A stretch of DNA of 64,000 nucleotides, from contig JAHLKH010000008.1 of NCBI GenBank assembly GCA_025526915.1, positions 186,001-250,000 of the forward strand, written 5' to 3'. A model generated the notes under the pieces. It was not told where the DNA came from and did not search any database. It was given only the letters and a program-made list of their open reading frames with translations. Positions 35,582-47,842 of this stretch are shown piece after piece. The stretch's first letter is position 1. Every line of letters starts with the position of its first letter. The DNA comes from Entophlyctis helioformis (lineage: Eukaryota > Chytridiomycota > Chytridiomycetes > Chytridiales > Chytriomycetaceae). The position numbers were made by a program, and so were the translations under genes.

Positions 35582-37698
35582 ATGACCAAGAAGGGCAAGT
35601 CCGCTGCGACGACGGCTGCAACGACAGCCGCTGCAACGACAGCCGCTGCAACGACGGCCGCACCCGTTCAAGCCGACGAGCCCGGACAGGAGATTCAGAC
35701 CGACGGCGCCAAGGCTGCTGCGGCGACTGCTGCTGTCGCTGCTGCCCATGTCGGGTCGGCGTCGGCCGGAGAGGCTCCCGCAACCACCGACGCCGCCGCT
35801 GTGGCCGCCGAGACGGCTCTCGCTGCCGGGCTCGCCGACAAGGACGCCAGCGCTCGTGTGCAGGAGATTATCAACAGGGTGTGTGCTGCCTGTGTGTCTG
35901 GCGGGCTGTGTGTCTGTGTGGCTGTCTGGCTCTGTGCAGACACGGCCGTTGTGGTGTTCGTCGAGTTTGGCTGACCGGGCCTGATGGCACGACCTCGCAG
36001 ATGGCGGCCATGCAGATGCTGAGAGGCGACGATCCTCGGTCACGCAAGCAGCCCAAGGGCGACATGAGCGACTACAAGTTCTGGAGCACGCAGCCCGTGC
36101 CTCGCACCGGTACGTGTGCTGTTGCTGCTGTTGCTGCTGCTGCCAGACATCCGCCGCTCGTCTGGATTGCACTGGCGGTGACGGTGGCTCGGCTGTCATG
36201 TCCTGTCGGCTGACGGCATATGGGCTGCGCTGCATGGACGCTGCAGACGAGGAGATCTCGCAGGACGGCCCCATCGAGCCCAACAAGGCGCCCGAAGAGA
36301 TCCGCCAGGAGCCGTACCCGCTGCCCAAGGACTTTGAGTGGGTGACCATGGACCTGCTGGATCCCGCCCAGCTCAAGCAGGTGTACGACCTGTTGACACT
36401 CAACTACGTCGAAGATGACGACGCGACGCTGCGCTTCGACTACAAGGCCGAGTTCCTGCAGTGGGCTGTCATGTCGCCCGGCTGGCGCAAGGAGTGGCAC
36501 GTTGGCGTGCGCGTGGCGTCGACCGGCAAGCTGGTTGGCTTCATCTCCGGCATTCCGGCCGATCTGTCGGTCCACAAAAAGTACGGCAGCCCGGCGCCTG
36601 CATTCATGCATGCACGTATTCATGCGGTCTCTGTCCATGCCCCACAGACTGACAACCGGCATTCCCGCAGGAGCGTCAGCCTTGTGGAAATCAACTTTCT
36701 GTGTGTGCACAAGAAGCTGCGGTCCAAGCGCCTTGCACCCGTGCTCATCAAGGAGATCACGCGTCGCGTGCACCTGTTTGGCATCTTCCAGGCCGTGTAC
36801 ACGGCTGGCGTGTACTTGCCCAAGCCGGTGGGCACGTGCAGGTACTACCACCGCTCGCTCAACCCTAAGAAGCTGGTCGAGACGGGCTTCTCTGCCATTG
36901 GCCGCAACATGACCATGAAGCAGATGATTCTGCGGTACAAGCTCCCCGAGGTGCGTTCGCCTCGCATGGGTTGCCCTGTGGCTGCCTGACAGGCTGGGTT
37001 GCCATGTGGCTGCCTGAGTTGGCTGGGCTGGGTTGGCTGACAATTCTGGAAACCGTTCCCGCTGGGATGGCAGGAGCCGAGTCTGCCGGGCATCCGCCCC
37101 ATGGTCGAGGCAGACGTGCCGCGCGTCACCAAGCTCCTCAAGCAGTACCTCGGCCGCTCGGGACTGTTCCCGATCCTCTCGCAGGAGGAGGTCTCCCACT
37201 GGCTCCTTCCCAAGGAAAATGTCGTCTTCTCGTACGTTGTGTGCGACCCGCCCAACTCGCAAAAGGTCACCGACTTTGTGTCGTTTTACTCGCTGCCGTC
37301 GTCGGTCATTGGCAACCCCAAGCACTCGTCCATCGAGGCGGCATACCTGTTCTACTACGTGCCGCGCGATATGGGCAAGGACGTGCAGCGGACACAGGCT
37401 CTCATCAAGGACGCTCTCATCTTTGCTCGCAAGGTCTGTGGTTTCTGCTCTGGCCCATCAACCGACTGACTGACTGACTGACTGGCTGGCTGGCTGACTG
37501 ACTGACTGGGCTGCGTGTGTCTGCCAGGCTGGATTTGATGTGTTCAACTGCCTCAACGAGTTCATGGACAACCAGTCGTTCACTGAGGACCTCAAGTTTG
37601 GCAAGGGCGACGGCGACCTCCACTACTACCTCTACAACTACCGCTGCCGCGACATTACCGCGCCGCCGTCCGAAGTCATGGGATTGTTGCTGCTCTGA
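35582..37698 (+). CDS. NMT1: Glycylpeptide N-tetradecanoyltransferase (N-myristoyltransferase)
   Basis: Exons 35582-35878, 36001-36109, 36247-36580, 36671-36950, 37074-37433, 37528-37698, all in phase. An Ala/Thr-rich N-terminal 100 residues precede [11 protein letters not shown], the start of the catalytic fold. Signature 1 is [19 protein letters not shown] and signature 2 is [18 protein letters not shown]; the protein ends VMGLLLL, matching the C-terminal carboxylate that serves as catalytic base in the family. [11 protein letters not shown] and [11 protein letters not shown] also match. It transfers myristate from myristoyl-CoA to N-terminal Gly of cytosolic proteins. Intron 5 is made largely of actg/ggct repeats. 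Confidence 0.96.
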
Positions 37699-37881
37699 TG
37701 GCCGCTGTTCAGCTGTTCAACTAGCCACTGCCGCCGCCACTGCCGCCGCCGCCACCACTGCGAGAGGGGAAGTGTGCACATATGGCATCTCAAGGACTCG
37801 AATGAAACGCGTCATGGAACACATGCCACTTGCCGCCACGCTCTTAAATCTGAAATGCATCCATCTCCTCCATCTCCATGT

Positions 37882-39534
37882 CTACAGCGACAAAAGTGTC
37901 AGTCGGGCGGCTACGACGTCGCCAGCATGGCAGGAGCAGGCGGCCACGACTGTACCTGCAATAAGCGACGCAAACTGTGGCCGTGAAGCCGTGCCGCCTG
38001 GTCCGCCCTGTCCCGTCACCGCCACATCGCTATCCTCGTCGATCGCGCCTTCCTCCTCGTCCTCGTCATCGTCCTCGTCTTGGACGCCTAGCTGGCTCGG
38101 TCGCGATACGTTCTGCTGCACGGCTTGCGCAGGCCGCCTTGCCACAAACGCCGACGCCGGCGCCGTCGCAGCAGCTGTTGTGGTTGCGGCAGCTGTTGTT
38201 GCTGGCATGGACGCGATGCCGGACGCGCCACCTGCTGGCAAGACAGACGACGGTTTGGGAATACGCACCTTGATCTGCGGCCGTGGTGGTTGTGGCGGCT
38301 GTGCCGGTAATGCTGGCGCTGCAGGTGTTGCTGCAGGTGTTGCCGCCGCCGACATCGTATAAGGATCGAGCGAACCCATCATTGCTGCTGCTGCCACCAG
38401 ACGATGCAGCGAACATCCACGTACAAGCATCAGTGCCGTGCTGTGCCATTGCAGCACGTGGGCTCACTCTAGCGGGCTCTGACCTGGCTTGGCTTTCTTG
38501 ACCGTCGATCGTCGGATGGGCGATGTCTTGCGTTTCTCTGCATGCCATCCCATGCACGCGGTGAGACTGCGCAGCATGGATGCATGAGAGTGGCTGTGTG
38601 GAACTCACTCTTCTTGTCAGTGTACGTGTCGCGGTCGGTGTCGGAATCGCCTTCGCCGTACACCGATCCAGTTGCCGCCGGCGACGACTGCCGGTCAGCT
38701 GCCGCCGTGATCCTGGACAACACGACATCAGCCATCCAGTGCATCCAGTGCATCCAGCGCATCCAGTGCATCCAGTGCATCCAGTGTATCCGGCCCAACG
38801 TACTTGCGATTGGCGACTCGCGACGACATGCGGCCGAGACCCAGACACTTTTCAAGGTGCGGGGCATAGCGGGCGGCCGGCAGCTGGTTCTGGCATTGCG
38901 GGCAGTCGTACTTTTCGCCGTTGGTCAGCGACGGGTTGCAGCCAAACACGTCCTGTCCCGGTACCGAGGCTGGGCCATTGTTAGTTTCCTTATGGTGCGC
39001 CAGATCAAGTGCCAGCCATCGGCGTACAAAACACTCGGCATCTGTTGCGGGGAGTGGGGTGCCAAGACAGCCGCAGTCAGTCGGGCGAGTGACACAGTGA
39101 CACAGTGGCACAGTACACGGCAAGAGCCAGCGAGAGCGACTTGCTTGGTGTGGCACACTTGGCAGACGGATCGGTCAAGCTTGTGCAGGCGGTGGACATC
39201 AAACAGCACCTCGACGACGGCCTCGTTTAAGATGTCGTCCCACACGGCCTTGGCCTGTCGGTGCGGCGCACATGGGCGGTGGGTGCCGCAGTTTGTATGC
39301 GCCATGCAGGCTCGTCAGCTGCCTGCTGCTCGACAGTCATCAAGCAGAGGCGGTGCGTGCGACTGGCTGCGTTGGCTGCGGCTGCCTTCGACCGTCTGGC
39401 GTGCTTACAATGGCATCTCGCAGGGCGTCGGGCATGCCGCCAGCAGCAGCCGGTGTGCCCGGCGCGGCGGCCGCAGATGCTGCCAGCGTGCCTGCTCCTG
39501 CAGCAGCGTCTTCGGTCTTGATGGACGCCGACAT
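37882..39534 (-). CDS. SGF11: SGF11/ATXN7L3-like SAGA deubiquitinase-module subunit
   Basis: Exons 39534-39409, 39254-39141, 38988-38804, 38712-38609, 38390-37882, each join in phase. The N-terminal helix (AVWDDILNEAVVEVLFDVHR) precedes VCQVCHTKQ. The Sgf11 zinc finger is YDCPQCQNQLPAARYAPHLE followed by KCLGLGRMSSRVANRK, with C-C-H-C ligands. In SAGA this family links the Ubp8 ubiquitin protease to the complex and docks on the nucleosome for H2B deubiquitination. The C-terminal 170 residues are Pro/Ala-rich with IKVRIPKPSS and an acidic run (DEDDDEDEEEG), longer than yeast Sgf11 and more like ATXN7L3. The exon 4-5 join is the least certain; an optional 29-nt exon at about 38498-38470 was considered and rejected. 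Tail-to-tail with NMT1 and head-to-head with the MscL gene. Confidence 0.85.
38734..38787. repeat. Six-copy 9-bp minisatellite in SGF11 intron 3
   Basis: Six contiguous units of atccagtgc (two with one substitution) lie within the intron 38803-38713. Being a multiple of three it is also open in all frames, but splice sites place it in an intron. Confidence 0.85.
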
Positions 39535-39796
39535 GTGGCTGTCGACGCTGCTGCTTGGCGTCGTGAGGCGGATTAACGGGCAAACTCGCGATATTCAACC
39601 ATCGTGGCCTGTCGTCCGTCGCCTGTCGTCTGCTGCCAGCGCCATGCCTATGTCGCTCTGCTGCTCTTGCACAGCGACTCCTTGGCGATCGCCGCTGTCC
39701 CGCCCTCTCTCGGCCTGATCCGCCTGCACCGCTCTTAACGCCGCACATTTTCGACTTTTCTTCACCTGTCACCCGCATCCTCGAAAAATCCCCGCA

Positions 39797-40781
39797 ATGC
39801 AGGCCAGCACCTCGTTCAAGAACAGCGCGGCCGCCGGCTTCAAAAAGGTTGGCAGCAACCTCAAGGGCGGTGCCGTCAAGAGCATCGGCGCCGTCGGCTC
39901 CGTGCTCGACGATTTCAAGACCTTTCTTGACCGGTACGTCTCCCGTGCGTGCTGTGCACAGACATGAACGCCTCGTTTGGGTTCAGCGACCCGTATTTTT
40001 GGCCCTCATGCACCACTGGCCCTCACTCACTCACACATACACACCTCACACACTCACAACTCTCACACACACACCTCACGCCCACAGCGGCAACGTGATC
40101 GACCTCGCCGTCGGTATCGTCATCGGCGCCGCCTTCACGTCCATCGTCACCTCGTTTGTGAACGACCTCATCTCGCCCATCATCGGTCTGGCCACGCAAA
40201 ACAACCTCGAGAACAACTACGAGATCCTGCGCTGCCCGGGCAACATCACCGACTGCCGCGACCGCAAGGGCACCTGGAACACGCCGGCTGAAGGTACGTC
40301 TGATCGAGCCGTGTGGTTGCCTGGCCCTCGAGTCCTGGTGCCGGTCGTCCACGTCGACCCTGCATGGCCCATTCGTGGTATCCCCCCTTTTGGCTGACCC
40401 GCAAATTTTCTTCATTCCAACTACCAACGCCTCATCACCACAGCCAACAAGGCCGGCATCGTTACATGGAACTGGGGCCGCTTCATCCAGGTCGTCATCA
40501 ACTTCCTGATCATCTCGGCCATCGTCTTCTTTATCGTCAAGGTCTATGCCGCCACGTTCAGACGCCCCGCGCCAAAGGTCGAGAAGGACTGCCCATTCTG
40601 CACCAAGGCGATCCCTCTGGGTGCTCGTCGCTGCCCGCTGTGCACGTCGCACTTGGATACTGATGATCTGAAGGTTGCTGACGAAACTGCGGTCGAGGTG
40701 TCCAAGGACACGATCGTCGACATGGAGATTGTCCCCACTGTGGCTTCCACCAAGCCCGCCGTTGTGCAGATCGGCAAGTAA
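39797..40781 (+). CDS. MscL-type large-conductance mechanosensitive channel with C-terminal zinc ribbon
   Basis: Exons 39797-39933, 40088-40293, 40444-40781 give 226 residues. A 40-residue N-terminal extension ([20 protein letters not shown]) leads into [20 protein letters not shown], the conserved first helix of MscL with the pore-lining Gly/Ala pattern, then [13 protein letters not shown]. The second transmembrane helix is [20 protein letters not shown]. After it the protein has [18 protein letters not shown], a two-CxxC zinc ribbon that often follows bacterial MscL-like sequences as a cytosolic motif. The extracellular loop has two Cys (CPGNITDC). It probably releases solutes upon osmotic downshock, which suits a wall-less swimming stage, though the organism's biology is inferred. 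The ends of this gene and OGT are 102 bp apart. Confidence 0.93.
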
Positions 40782-40883
40782 GCCGGCCTGTATCAAATAA
40801 ACCATGCATTTCAAGGTTTGGTCACTGCCTTTATGTCAAGCCTTAAAACGCCGGTCAAGCACCTTGAGACGAACGATAATGCT

Positions 40884-43800
40884 CTAGCCCGAGTCCGTGT
40901 CGGACACCCACAGACACCGCGTGCCCACTTTGCCAGCCGAAGTGCTCCGAGTCAGCGTCATGGCCGTGTGCGTGGACGGGTGGTGCTGCGCGTCTGAATA
41001 CTCTGCTTGGCTGCGCTGCCGCACTCGAGCAAAACCGCGCTCCCACTTGGCATATGCAGCAGACACGCCCTGCTCAAGCCCGCGCACCCATCGTGGCGTG
41101 TCAAACAGCGGCATCGTGTCTCGCGTCATAAACAGTCGGCGTCGCAGATCGACAGCAAGTCCGCTGGGCACAAAGATGTGGGTCGGATGCTGAACCGTCG
41201 GGAACATGACCGGCCGGCGCTCGCTCCGCTGCAACGACGACGCTCCTAGGCTCGAGACCCGCACGGTAGGCGACACCAGCTGCTCGGTGTAGCTTTTCCA
41301 TCCCGCAATCGGCGTCCACGCCCATCGCATGCTGTTGGCAAGCATCACTGCGCGGTCTTCATACTCCTGGTACGAGTTGACAACCATGTAGTGGCCAAGA
41401 AGGTTGGGGTCCGACAGCCGCGGCAGATCAATGTCGATGCCCAGTCCGTGCACGCTGCGGTCGCCCTTGGCCACGAATGCCGCATCGGCGGGCTGCCAGC
41501 TGCCCGTCGCATACGCCACCGACGCCGCAACCCGGCTGCACATCTTAAAGTCGTACTTGGGGTACGTCACAATCGGCGTGCCGCTCCACAGGATGTCGGC
41601 GGCTGTCGTATGCGCATTGCACTCGGGCGTGTCCAGGAACATGTCTGCGATCCGTCCACGGTGGATGTGCAGGTGCTTGGGTGCCACATCTGTTGGATTC
41701 GCGCCAGACGCCAGTCAGCCACACCGTCGCCATCCATGCAGAGCATTGCCAAGAAGAGCGACTTACCAGTAAAGACAAGACGGCGTGCAACGTCTTCGCC
41801 AACCAGCTCGACGGCTTTGCGTCGCAGGTGCGCCTCGCCAGCGGGCGGGAACCGCAATAGCCACATGATCGAGTTGGGCACTCGCTGCAGAATCCTCATC
41901 CACACGGCAAAAATGTCTGGATCGACCTTGTACAGCTGGTTGAAGTTGGCAAAGATGACCGTGTCCTCGGGCAGAGTCGGGAATAACTCTTGGCGCATCT
42001 TGAGCCGCCGCATCTCTTCCTTGCGCCACGCTTGCAGCTCGCCCGCCGTCATGATCGCCTCGACTGGATCAGACGTGATGTTGGGCCTTGGCGTGCCCGT
42101 GGTCGGCGTCAAGGATGATGCGGGCGACGACGATGCTGCCAAGGTCGAGGCAGACATCAGGCCGCCGTCAGTTGACCGACGAGACTTTCGGAACGACAGC
42201 GACCGAACCAAGCCCTGACTTTGAGCCTGTGCCTGTGCCAGCGCCTGTGCCTGTGCTTGAGCTTGAGCCTGGGCCTGAGCTTGCAGAACCGATTCGGGAA
42301 CGCCATACACCCCCGCATCAAGCTCGCGGACAATGCGGTCGATCTCCAGATCCTCGTGCTCGCGGAACCCTTGACGGTGATCATTCACGAAAAACGAGTG
42401 TGGCATGTACACCATGGCTTCCGTGTAGATACGGTTGCGATCGTCGTCACGCACAATCGGCCCGCGGGGCACAATCTCTGGGTTGGGATGAGGCCCAACC
42501 TCGTCGTCCTGGAGCGGCTCGCCACACACAAACTTGCGAGGACAGGCAATCTCATCCACCACCAAGTAGTCGATCCAGCGGTACTTGAGGTGGTCAAAGA
42601 ATGCCGTGTCAACGTCATCGTCGGCCGCCCCTGGCGCTGCTGCAGATGTCGATGTTGAGTGGTGCGCACCACCACCGACTGTGCTGCGGCCAAGCGTGCT
42701 GCCACTCGTAGTGCTGGCCAGATCGGTGCCGCTCGCATTCGCACCAGCATGCTGGTATCCAAACTCGCTTCGCACATCCGATCCGTCCTCGTCGCCACTA
42801 GCATGGCTGGCAGCCCGATATCCAGCCTCGCCTTCCTCAATCGGGTCCTCGAGATCGATCGGGTCTGGATGCTCGGGATCATTGACACGTCCAGCACCCA
42901 TAGTGCCTGCAAAGCCCATGAGCGCGATCTGGATGGGGGCCGGCCGCGCCGCAAAGATCTCGTTGCGTCCGCCCTTGGTGTATCCGTTGAGGTTGCAGAG
43001 CACATGAATCTGGTCGACAAGCGCGATTCTCTCGACAATCTGCTGCGTCGACCACTGGGACACGTCAATGAACACATCTGCGCCGCGCTCAATGGTTGCA
43101 CGGTACGGCGATCCGTCAGACGGCGAAAGCGAGTAGCAGACCACGCGGAAGCGGGACTTGTCGTGCAAGCCAAACACAGACTGCATGAGGTGTGCGAGCG
43201 GGTGGTTGGTGAAATCGGACGAGATGTATCCAATGTTGATGCGGCCATTAGCAGGCGGCGGAACTGGGTATGGGTACGGAAACTGGAGAGCGCGGCTCAT
43301 GGCAGAGGCAACGTCTGTCTGCGGCGCCAGAAGTCGGCTTGCAGCCACGCCGCTGCCACTGGACGCTGCTTGCATCAACCGCTTGCTCAGAGTGCTTGGG
43401 CGAGTCGGGAATCCAGGGAACCAGTCGCTCGTGGTCACGTTCCAGTAGACACGGTCGGCATTCCGCCGACTGATCTCGCGGACAACCCATGCAGGCAGGG
43501 ACGCGTATGTGAATGTGTGGAACGGCAGCACGGTGGGCACACCTCGCGGCGTGGTCTTGGCAGCGTCATCGAGCTGCTGAAGCACAATGCCCTTGATCGT
43601 CTCCAGGTTCTGCGAGCGCGACTCCCACTGGCAGACAAAGAGCAGCGAGTTGACAAAGTTGCAAAACGCTTCGATAAAGTCTGGCTTGACCGCAAGCGCG
43701 CGGCGGTACAAGTCAATCGCCTCCTCAACACGGCCGAGGTCCTTGAACACGTTGGCGAGGTTGGCGAGCGCAATGTAAAAGTCTGGCTGGATGGCAATGG

Positions 43801-44831
43801 CGCGCTGGTAGCACGAGATGCCTTCCTCGACTTGGCCGCGGTCCTTGAGAGCCGAGCCCAGGTTGGTGTACAGGTGCACATGGGCGGGATCGAGGGCCAG
43901 ACCGAGCTCGTACCACTGGATCGACTCTGCAATGCGCTGCGGTGCCAGTAAGATGCCGAGATTGTTGCAAGTGTTGGCTGTCGGGAAGATTCCGAGCGAC
44001 ACATAGTAGAACTGGATGGCCAGAATGATGAGGCTGGCGTCTTGGTAGATCTTGGCGAGCGTCTGCAGGATCGACGAGGTGGTTGGATGGTGCAGCGCAT
44101 CCGACTCATGCTGCCGCTGCTTGACAATCATCAGAGCTTGGGCCGGGGTGATGGATGCCGGCGGTAACACAGTCGTGGATGCGCTTGCGAAAATGGATGC
44201 GATGTCGACGCCGACAGCCACAAGACCCTTGAAGTACTCCTGCTTGGCAGAGACAAAGTCGTTTGCAGCAAAGAAGAGATTGCCCTTGGCAAAGTACAGA
44301 TCTCGGCGACGCTCTGTGGTGAAGCCGCTGCTCTCGCCTGGGACCGCATTTCCCGATGCTCTGATCAGCGCTATCCGGGCTTGCTTACGCTGCTCCGTCT
44401 CCAACACAGCCAAAGCAAACGCGCCATCCATCTCTGGCAGAGACACGTCGGTGGCCACGCTGTGATGGCCAGCGTTGTTGGCCATGGTCAGCTGGTCAAA
44501 GCGCTCGTCTGGTGCAAACTCGGACTCGATGAGCCTCTCGATCGACTGGTACACATCGATGGCCTCCTTCCAGCGACCCTGCGTGCTGAGCAGGCCGGCG
44601 AGGTTGATGCTGGCATCCCAGTACTTGGGCCGGATTGAGATGGCCGTGCGGTAGTAGTACTCGGCAAGTTGCAGGTTGGTTGCGGCATCCGTGGGGACAG
44701 GCAGGATCTCTGATCCGTGCTTGAGGACGGTTGGCACAGCCGCAGCGGAGTCGCCCATCTTGGCAGCATGCTGTGCCAGAGCCTAGATGTCAAAATGAGC
44801 ATCGATGCACACGGGCAGAAACAGACGTGTT

Positions 44832-44864
<33 letters not shown>

Positions 44865-46685
44865 TCCAATGGACACCAGATGGAATGGCAAGCGAAACAA
44901 ACGCACACGATGAGTTGTGCCCAGGTTGGAGTACGCTTCGGCAAACTGCGGCTGGACGTTGAGGATGATCTTGTTGTAGTAGATGGAGAGGCTGTGCAGG
45001 TTGAGCGAGTAGCACGTGCAGCCGAGCAGCAGGAGCGTAGGCAGATGGGACTGGTTGACGTTGTACAGGTCCTGCAGAATGGCAAGCGCCCCTGCATAGT
45101 CCTGCGTGTTGTACTTGGTGTGCGCGAGTTGCAGCAGATAGTCGAACCATTCCTTGCGTGCTGGATGTGGCTGCACGGGGCTGAGCAGGACAGGTGCAGG
45201 CACGCCAACCAAACCGCCAATGGCCGTTGCGCCGGACACGCCGAGAACAGCGGCTTGGTACTGGACAGCCTGGGCTTGCAGCTGAGGCTGGACGTATGCG
45301 TGGGGGCCATGAGCTTGAGCGTGTGCGTGAGGGTGTGCAAGCATAGCCACAGCCCCGTCAGCAGCAATCTGGCCAACCTGATATGCGGACGGGATGGCGT
45401 GCAATGGATGCTGCTGGTGCATGTATTGCTGCTGCTGCTGATGTGGAAGTAGTTGTTGGATGTACGCTGCCTGCTGCTGTTGCTGCTGTTGCTGCTGTTG
45501 CTGTTGTTGCTGTTGTTGCTGTTGTTGCTGCAAATAGAGCTCTTGAGGATACGCGGGCTGCGGCTGCTGGTACACAACTGGCGGGTATGGACCAAAGTTG
45601 GAGTAAGGGCCAATGTCTGCAGGGTAGTGGCCAAAGGACGGGCCGTTTGCCATGTAGACGATGCTTGTGTATGGAATGGCGTGTACGTTGGACGGCAGGT
45701 TGGGCTGGGACTGACGCGAATAATAAAAGGTGCGTGGCGACAGAGCGTGCAGACCGGCCATTGGCGACATGGGGAGGTTGGGCGAGAGGGGTGTTTGAAG
45801 CTGCTGCTGCTGCTGCTGCTGCGGGTACTGCAGTGGATGCAACAGGAACTGCGGCTGCTGATGTTGCTGCTGATGTTGCTGGATCTGCTGCGACTGGTGG
45901 GACGGCTGTTGCACATGCGGTGGAAATACATCAGTCGCATGGGCAACTGATTCCTGAATCTGTTGCTGCAGATGCTGCTGCTGCTGCTGCAGTTGCGCCT
46001 GCTGGTACTGGAACTGCTGGTACTGAGCCTGCTGCTGCTGTGCGTGTTGTTGTTGCTGCATCTGCATCTGCTGCTGCTGTGTGAATGACAATGCACGAGC
46101 GTGTGCAAGGGCAGAAGCATCCGTCGAATGTGTGCCGGCGGTCCCTAATGTGGATGATCCAGGGGCAGATCCAGGGGCAGGTCCAGGGGCAGACGATGGT
46201 TGAATGCGGAAAGCGTTTGCAGCAGCGGCAGCAGCACGGCCGAACATGCGCTGCGGCATGGACAGGATTCTGCCAGCAGCCGATGACGCCGACGATGAAG
46301 CAGGTGACGTGGCCGATGGTGAAGCGATCGGGCCAGGTTGTGCATGAGCAGACTCGGTATGTGAATACGCAGCCAATGCGGATGCCGACGTTGACGCAGC
46401 CAAAGTGCTGTGGATGGTGGGCAAGGTGCCCAGAGGGCCTGTGGACATGGACGACAGCATGTCGCTGATGGACAGCGTGCGCTTGTGTAAGAGTCTGCTG
46501 TCCTTACTGCTGCTGTTGCTGCTGCTGTTCTTGCTGAGCTCGCTTGCGTTTCTAGTTGCAGCGTCGTCGTGGCGGCTGCTCTGCACATTGCGGTTTGTCG
46601 TGTCGCTCTCGCTGCCGTTGCCGTTGGTGAAGCTTCCTGCGTGGCTGGGATGGGCGTTGTGGCTGGGGTAGACAAACGACGACAT
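40884..46685 (-). CDS. OGT: O-GlcNAc transferase (OGT/SEC family, GT41) with large N-terminal extension
   Basis: Exons 46685-44907, 44782-41767, 41689-40884 give 1866 residues, against about 1050 for animal OGT. The first about 520 residues are Gln/Ser/Pro-rich with a long poly-Gln near 45466-45535. TPR repeats follow (for example [40 protein letters not shown]). The catalytic domain has [20 protein letters not shown] with the conserved His, [42 protein letters not shown] with the UDP-binding Lys, and [20 protein letters not shown]. Two insertions interrupt it: about 90 residues after GFAGTMGA, and an Ala-Gln repeat segment (42230-42290). The enzyme adds O-GlcNAc to Ser/Thr of nuclear and cytosolic proteins. 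Intron 1 contains a caag repeat (about 44833-44864). Confidence 0.94.
44833..44864. repeat. (caag)n microsatellite in OGT intron 1
   Basis: Eight tandem caag units within the intron 44906-44783. Confidence 0.85.
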
Positions 46686-47115
46686 GGCTTGAACAGATGG
46701 GGCAGGCGGCGTAGATGGTGCAAATGACGCAGATGGTGCAGATACTATCGTTGACGGAACGGCCAGCGCGGCTGTGGGCTGCTGTAGTTGCTTGTGGTTG
46801 GTGATGCCGTTGGGTCCGTCTGGCAGCGATAAAGAAGCAGTGGCAGGGAAGGACGGGCGGGCAAGGGGGGAAAGGACGGAGATGCGGAAGATTCGTCAGA
46901 GCGGTCGGAGTGTCAGTCAGCCATCGCCATCGCCATCGCCATCGCCAGCCGGTCACGTATCAGTGAGTCAGCCAGACAGCCGGCCAGGCCATCCAGCCAT
47001 GTATCCAGCCAGGCATCCGTGTGTGCACAGCAAGCGACTGAGCCACCACCAATCGCAACGCATCCGAGCGATGCGTCAGATGCGGTGCCAGCGGTCACGC
47101 GCCGGGCCATGAACG
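46686..47115. other. Region upstream of OGT
   Basis: No gene seen. It contains (cagatggtg)-like imperfect repeats just upstream of the OGT start and a (catcgc)n hexamer run at 46921-46945. It should contain the OGT promoter; no TATA-like box stands out. Confidence 0.5.
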
Positions 47116-47613
47116 TCAATGGCAGGAGGCGGAAGGGAAGGGGGAAGAATGCATGCCGCATCTGAGCGGGCTGCCAAGGAGTCTGAAGGGGAACGCACCT
47201 GTTGTGCCTGCTGCTGCTGTGTCTGCTGCTGCTGTTGTTGTTGCCAGCGGCCCTGTCTGCGAGTCCGTCAACGGCGTTGATGCCGACACTGGCCACGATG
47301 GCTCGGCGACGGTGTCCTGTGAGAGAGTGATGCGCGGTAGATCCAACGGCGACGGGATGGAATTGGCCGCCTGCTGCTCCTGCTCCTGCTGCTCCTGCTG
47401 CTGCTCATGAATCTCTCCCTCCAGCGTGTGTGATTGCGCTTGCTGCTGTTGTGGCTGTTGCGGCTGCTGCGGGTCGCGGGGATCGTTGAGTGCGAGGTGC
47501 ACCATGATGGAGCACGGTGGTGGTGGCCGCAGTTGTGGTGTGGGCCGTTGGTAGGGCGACAGGGGCGACAGGGGCGAGCGGGGCGAGCGGGGTGGTTGCG
47601 ACGGGGTGCGCAT
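47116..47613 (-). CDS. Hypothetical Gln/Pro-rich ORF
   Basis: A 165-codon minus-strand frame beginning MRTPSQPPRSPRSPLSP, with MVHLALNDPRDP and then [24 protein letters not shown]. There is no recognised domain. It could be a free-standing small gene or a 3' exon of the Ser/His-rich gene at 47843-49054; no splice pair joining them convincingly was found. Composition resembles the disordered tails of other genes in this window, which is weak support for being coding. Confidence 0.3.
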   Translation of the reverse strand: MRTPSQPPRSPRSPLSPLSPYQRPTPQLRPPPPCSIMVHLALNDPRDPQQPQQPQQQQAQSHTLEGEIHEQQQEQQEQEQQAANSIPSPLDLPRITLSQDTVAEPSWPVSASTPLTDSQTGPLATTTAAADTAAAGTTGAFPFRLLGSPLRCGMHSSPFPSASCH

Positions 47614-47842
47614 CGTGCAGGGGAGAGTGTGCGAGCAAGAGGAGCGTCAGCCGCCAGTACTTTGCAGATGGATCGGCAAGAGCAGGCAGGAGGCGGCGGC
47701 GCAATCGTGCAGCATCTGCGTGTCTGCGTGTCTGCGTGTCTGTGTGGCCTGCGTGGCCGTCTGCCGGCCTGGGACCGCCTGGACAAGCACCAAAAGCCCG
47801 ACCCGGCCGCCAAGCACTGCCACATGCCCGTTGGCCAGCGCC

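Noticed and set aside
38470..38498. Extra 29-nt exon in the SGF11-like gene
   Set aside because: Its phases do not lead into the acidic, Pro-rich frame of the last exon; skipping it joins exons 4 and 5 in phase.
38734..38787. Short direct repeats that might suggest a CRISPR-like array
   Set aside because: Contiguous 9-bp units without spacers inside a eukaryotic intron; a simple minisatellite.
42659..43951. 430-codon plus-strand ORF
   Set aside because: Antisense shadow of the OGT catalytic and TPR region.
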